64,000 nt of DNA from positions 3,667,501-3,731,500 of the forward strand of contig NC_088310.1 in assembly GCF_910592395.1 (NCBI RefSeq), read 5' to 3'. The translations under genes were made by a program, and so were the position numbers. Source of the DNA: Lineus longissimus. Its lineage: Eukaryota > Nemertea > Pilidiophora > Heteronemertea > Lineidae. The notes under the pieces are model-generated. The model was not told the DNA's origin and ran no database searches. It worked only from the letters and a program-made list of their open reading frames with translations. Positions within the stretch are counted from its first letter, which is position 1; every line of letters starts with the position of its first letter. Below are positions 59,531-64,000 of the stretch, piece by piece.

Positions 59531-61387
59531 TAATTCAATATAAGAAAAAACTATACCAAACTGCGTTCAGCTATAACTGCGTATGCCGTATTACGTTCAC
59601 GTACACCTTGCATAACCGAAGACGGAGACGTGCATTTAAATCATTCTGGGAGCAAAAGAAAGAGACAATTACAATAAAAGATTTTAACTAGTGAGTCGGC
59701 ATAGCAATACCCCGTCCTGCACTCGGATGTTCCCCGCACACTCTCAATCTAGTCTGCTATCCTTTACTCCCAAATCCTCTTGACCCTCGTTATCCGATTA
59801 GCAATTCATCATACCAGCAAGTAAACCCAGAGGCGTGCAGGTTGATATGTTGAAGGAAAAAAAATGGGGGAGCGGATCAACGCGCGACACATCACGAGGT
59901 GTTCTTACTTATTGGCCCGTTGCCACCCCGGTAAAAAAATGCCGGAGAAATAGTACGGGGTGTTGTAATGGCTGCAGATAGATGTTCATATCTCATCCGA
60001 CAGTGTTGAATCGTATACTCCCAAATTCACCATTAACACTTCTTATCGCCGTCAGAAGGACGCCTGGAAGGATTGGTTTCGTGCTGTGTTGATGTGTTTT
60101 GCTTTCATTTAATATTTTAAGCGTAATGCAGTGTTCAGCGTTGTGTAAACGTCATTAGAAACAAATTAAATTATTAATTTTCATGGTGAAATCTTCAGTT
60201 TAGTGACGATTTGACGTGAAGAGTTGTTTTGCACTGATGATAGTTTGGATTTTGTGTCATAAAGCTACAGGTTCCCGCTAATTTGATGCGTGATACATTG
60301 CACATACATGTTGCAGCCAAAATATGTCGCTCCTTTTTTGGTGGCATTGCGTTACTAAGGAGATTAATTAAGGAACTTGACTGCGTGAACGAGTTTTCAG
60401 TTGGCGTGGGACTCTTCACAGATGTTGAAACGGTAACGGTGTAACATCGTTCCCCATATTTAAGTGTTTCCATACAATAGAGAGCTGGGGAGTCCCGGTT
60501 CATCATGGCATATGCGTGTAACACGATATAACAGCAGCGTTATACAAGCCAGTATCAATCAATCGTCGTCACTGACAAGGAGCTTATCTAATACTTATTG
60601 CTGTGATACTGTAAGTAGTCATGATAATGGATGACTATGGCACGAAACGTGTCTGATCAGTCTTACATGTATATAAATGGAAAATAGACTTAGCAGCGGG
60701 TTTTACTATTAAACGTGATCATTTTCTTTTGGGCTTACGTGATGAATAACGTGTCCGAACATCAAACTGAAAATAATTTAAGGATCAAATCATAAGTTCA
60801 GATCCCAACCCCTAAAAAGGTATCAAACAAATGAGAAGTCACCACCATGATTAAAATATTACTGAGGCTGGAGGTTAGTTTCACTGCTATTTTCACTAAT
60901 TCACAGTCGGTGCAATAGGAGCTACCAGAGTGTACAGTACTGCGGAGCCGATGATCCTTTTCGGTCTTCCTGTAATAAAAGATTTGGACAATGGGTAGCC
61001 GCAGTAAAACGGCGCCCATCACCTGATCCATCACCTCAGTATGAAAAGGATATAATGAGGATTTTAAACCTGCACTAGGATGTACATTTACACCAATTGT
61101 AAACCATAATGACACCCTAATGGTTTAGCTATAGTGTAGAAAGTTGAGAACAGGAAGTTGTTATTGGCAAAGCTGACTATGCACAATAATAATCTTCCAA
61201 GTTCTTCGGTGGAGATGCTCAAATATCACCGTCCCTCGGACTTTCACTTGTAGGAGTTAGCAATTTAAACAACTGTTCATACCCATGTATAGAATACAGA
61301 CAAAATTTTAAGAACATCGATTTTTGAACTTTGCTAGTGAGAATAGAACCTTTGGGCAAACATTGAATAAGCCATTGCTGCTCATAC
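59531..61387. other. No gene recognised
   Basis: Intergenic sequence. A minus-strand frame of about 105 codons (60798-61115) and one of 109 codons (60195-60524) lack recognisable motifs. The first might be a further exon of the gene suspected at 61388-63825. Confidence 0.35.
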
Positions 61388-61612
61388 CGTTGGCGTATAC
61401 GCGTTGCCTTGGTAGCTTGTAGTTATAGGAGCGTATTTCTGCTCACGACATAAAGGGCATTTATGCAAATGTACACGTATGGTCAGAGGGAGTCTTTTTC
61501 CATCACTCACAATTCCGTTAGCACCGAGTTGCCCTGTCACATTGTTTAGGGTGGTAAACGATTTATTAGAAAAAGCATGCAACTTGTCAGGATATTGCCT
61601 CGGATGACTTCG
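61388..61612 (-). CDS. Possible exon of a receptor-type gene
   Basis: 75 codons between a candidate acceptor (CTACAACTACAG) and donor (GTATGAG), phase 0 at both ends. The text NNVTGQLGANGIVSDGKRLPLTIRV resembles the V-TG-x-x-F/L..NG-R segment at the end of periplasmic-binding-protein-like ectodomains (ANF-type ligand-binding regions of glutamate or natriuretic-peptide receptors). It is followed by HKCPLCREQKY. Family assignment is only a suggestion, since neighbouring exons could not be linked with certainty. Confidence 0.3.
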
Positions 61613-63574
61613 CTGTAGTTGTAGAACAACGTTTATGTGTATGAATGTAGACATTGGAGTAAGTGATCGCCACGGGAAATGAGATGGATTTTCATAGGGA
61701 TTTTTACATCTTTACAATTGAACTTTGAGAAAATGTTTTTTTAAAAATTTCACACAAAGTTCAGACCAGGCGAGATCATACCTTTTTTGAAATAAAGACG
61801 CGCTGCACCAGAATGAATTATAAATGTAAATAATCATAGCGGGTTCATAATGACATTCGAAATATCGCTTGGTTTGGTGAGTTAGCGATGTGTGCACTCA
61901 AATTAATGAACTCGATCTCGACTTATATTGTCAAAGCCAGTAAAGTAAATTTAAACGAGTGAATAAATAGACTGCAATTAGTAAGTACCTCTCGTGTGTG
62001 ATCCATCAGTGCATTTAACAGATCGTAGTTTGTCTCCGATCATACTGAGTTTATTTTCCTCCTTGGAGGGTACATGTACCTTGTGTTTATTCAGTTGATC
62101 AGGCCAGGCAATCTAGGCATAGCACCATGCAGCGGAAAAGGCAAAACATTGTAATAAACATGTATTTTACACAAGGGAATCGGAGTCAGACTGTCAAGTT
62201 TCTACATAATGATATCCTGGCTCAAAAAAATGTAGCGATTGATTTCACATCGCTTACTGGTCTGATACCCATTTGTCGTGACTGCAGCCTAACTCATCTT
62301 GATGATGTCACGGTGATGGTCAGTATTGAGGCATCGTAGTATCTCAAACAGCTGAATGATTGGTTGGTTGGTTGGTTGGTTGGTTTATTCTTACGAACTT
62401 ATACCTGCTCGCCCCATCTAGAGCATAGGTCGTCCACAGTCTGCTTTCCCACCCTACGGTCAAGTGCTGCAACCTCAGTTTGTTTTTACGACCATAACAG
62501 CAACTTCCTCGCCGGTTGCTGCAGGTTCTGCCTGGTCGTCGCCTGCCTTGTGGGTTCCACCTGAGAGCCTGCCTGGAGATGCTGGAGGCACTTTCTCTTC
62601 ATAACTTTGTTTCATCAATATAAGACAAAGACGTATCGAATCAAGACACACCAGTCGTGTCAATAACATGTCCATTCGTACTGATGTTTTATCATTAGGG
62701 GTCTTCGTCGGAACCCAATATTTGTGGGCACTGAAAAGCGCTGCCTCCTTCTTTCTCTCGGCTGACAATTATACTCCTAGTTGTGATGTGAACGCATTAA
62801 CACAATTTGAAAAAAAAAGCATTCTTAATGCAGTAAAACAAAAAATAAACATTCACACAGAAAAAATGCCAGGGGTTAGGCACGGAGCATTAGTAGCCCT
62901 GGTTACAAAAAGAAAAAAATTGTCCAAGAGTATTCAATAATGGTACACGCTTCAACATGACTACGGCTGCATCTTTCATTGATAAAAGCAGTAAGTACGA
63001 TAAGGTGCAGCTTTCTGTACCTTCCTCTTCCTCTGCGTTACAAATGTATCTTGCCCAAAAACACTGACGTGAAACAGTGGCCATCATTCCAAAAGTCGAA
63101 TCATGAATGCTCTTACCACAATGCCAAGACTTGGGTTATCTATATGTAAACAAGAAAATAACTCCTTACCGACAATCCTGACAACATCTGAAAGATTTGT
63201 CCCAGATGGTCGAAACCATGCACTATAAGGACGGGAAAATCCGAATGTTTATTCGTCTGACATGGTTGTTTTTGTAGAAACTCGGAAAGTGCTACCAGAG
63301 TTACACAGGCCATACACTGTACCTTGTTTTGAGACAGTAACTGTTCCTGTCTCGGTGGTATTGCATGACACACATTGTCATACTTTTCCTCAGTCAGCGG
63401 AGAACCAGTGCGTTGTACTTTGCAATGTTAATACACTAAAAGATATTTTGGAAAAGAAAATTGCTTTTACACCACGTCAATTGGCAAGGACAAGCACAAA
63501 AATAAGGTATGAGGACTCATGATTTGTTTCTTCAGATATTTAATTGAATTGAAAAAAATAAATAAACACCTCAC
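61613..63574. other. Mostly unassigned; microsatellite and possible exon
   Basis: Includes a (TTGG)n run at 62360-62384. On the minus strand 63346-63170 is open between an AG acceptor and a GTAAGG donor and reads FPVLIVHGFDHLGQIFQML, possibly another exon of the same suspected gene. On the plus strand, frames at 62668-62940 and 63262-63522 overlap this area. I cannot decide between strands. Confidence 0.3.
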
Positions 63575-63825
63575 CTACACACTATCGATGGAACGTTAAT
63601 TTTTTTTAAAAATGCGTCTGAATAATCAATATCATAGGCCAAGATTAATGTAGTATATTTTTCGAAAAACTGGAATTTCACATCGCGCGTAGACGTCAGA
63701 ATAACAGGTACCGAGTAACGTAGCTCTGTGTCTCTTGATGGATCCACCAGTATCGATCTTAGCGTAAAACACACATCACACCGCCGCAAAATTACGATTA
63801 CCGTTGGCGTTGAAGCATGAATCTT
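63575..63825 (-). CDS. Possible exon of a receptor-type gene (5' part)
   Basis: 83 codons plus two bases between AACAG and GTGAGG. It reads SVPVILTSTRDVKF...TTLILAYDIDYSDAFLKKINVPSIVC, an alternation of beta-strand and helix text. It ends in a LKxxNVPSIV phrase like those in amino-terminal ligand-binding domains of ANF-type receptors. The next candidate exon (63346-63170) does not match its outgoing phase, so the gene model is incomplete and the gene would continue beyond the window's right edge. Confidence 0.25.
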
Positions 63826-64000
63826 CTGTTACTGGAGTTTGTGCTACAGATACCAGAATTCCCACCTTCAAAAGAAATAACAATTAATTAATCTGACGCA
63901 GAAGACCAATTGACGTTCGTCTTCAACTGCAAGTGTCTCAATCATATTCCGATTATGATATGAATAGAACTGCAGCTTTGTCATGATCACACCTAGTTTG

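Noticed and set aside
1-64000. Bacterial-type systems such as CRISPR arrays, operons or phage genes
   Set aside because: No direct-repeat/spacer pattern, no operon-like gene packing and no ribosome binding sites. Introns and the gene families are animal.

Overview
The window is invertebrate animal nuclear DNA. It has large intergenic spaces, spliced genes with GT..AG introns, tRNA-derived and DNA-transposon repeats, tandemly duplicated seven-transmembrane receptor genes and an ionotropic glutamate receptor. The receptors resemble the FMRFamide-receptor-like (class A) families of marine invertebrates. I cannot name the phylum from the sequence alone. All calls come from reading the sequence; nothing was searched against a database.

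Layout, left to right. 1-914: end of a decayed PIF/Harbinger transposon. 914-10040: array A on the + strand, with three intact single-exon receptor genes (347 aa each) and one chimeric receptor fragment. 10063-10133: microsatellite ending in a 25-G run. 11264-11782: short inverted-repeat transposon. 12215-18605: complete ten-exon ionotropic glutamate receptor gene on the - strand (1030 aa model, all intron phases agree). 18606-26707: mostly non-coding, with a degenerate ~235-bp tandem repeat interrupted by a full-length but frameshifted Harbinger element (23147-24780). 26708-27570: two symmetric phase-1 exons of a secreted cysteine-rich, PAN/apple-like protein. 27571-37780: about 10 kb with no convincing gene. 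37781-57460: array B on the - strand, with six complete three-exon receptor genes of 342 aa each, all coding lengths and intron phases identical. 57460-64000: diverged flank of array B, then scattered possible exons of another gene.

The central biology is two unrelated local expansions of FMRFamide-receptor-like GPCRs about 28 kb apart. In both, copies are almost identical over most of the protein, including silent sites. Differences are packed into extracellular or ligand-facing stretches, especially extracellular loop 3 and the start of TM7. This is the pattern expected of a receptor repertoire that is diversifying its ligand specificity while recombination homogenises the rest. Neither family has a cysteine at the usual top-of-TM3 disulphide position. 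Ligands cannot be read from the sequence; neuropeptide or chemosensory roles are inference.
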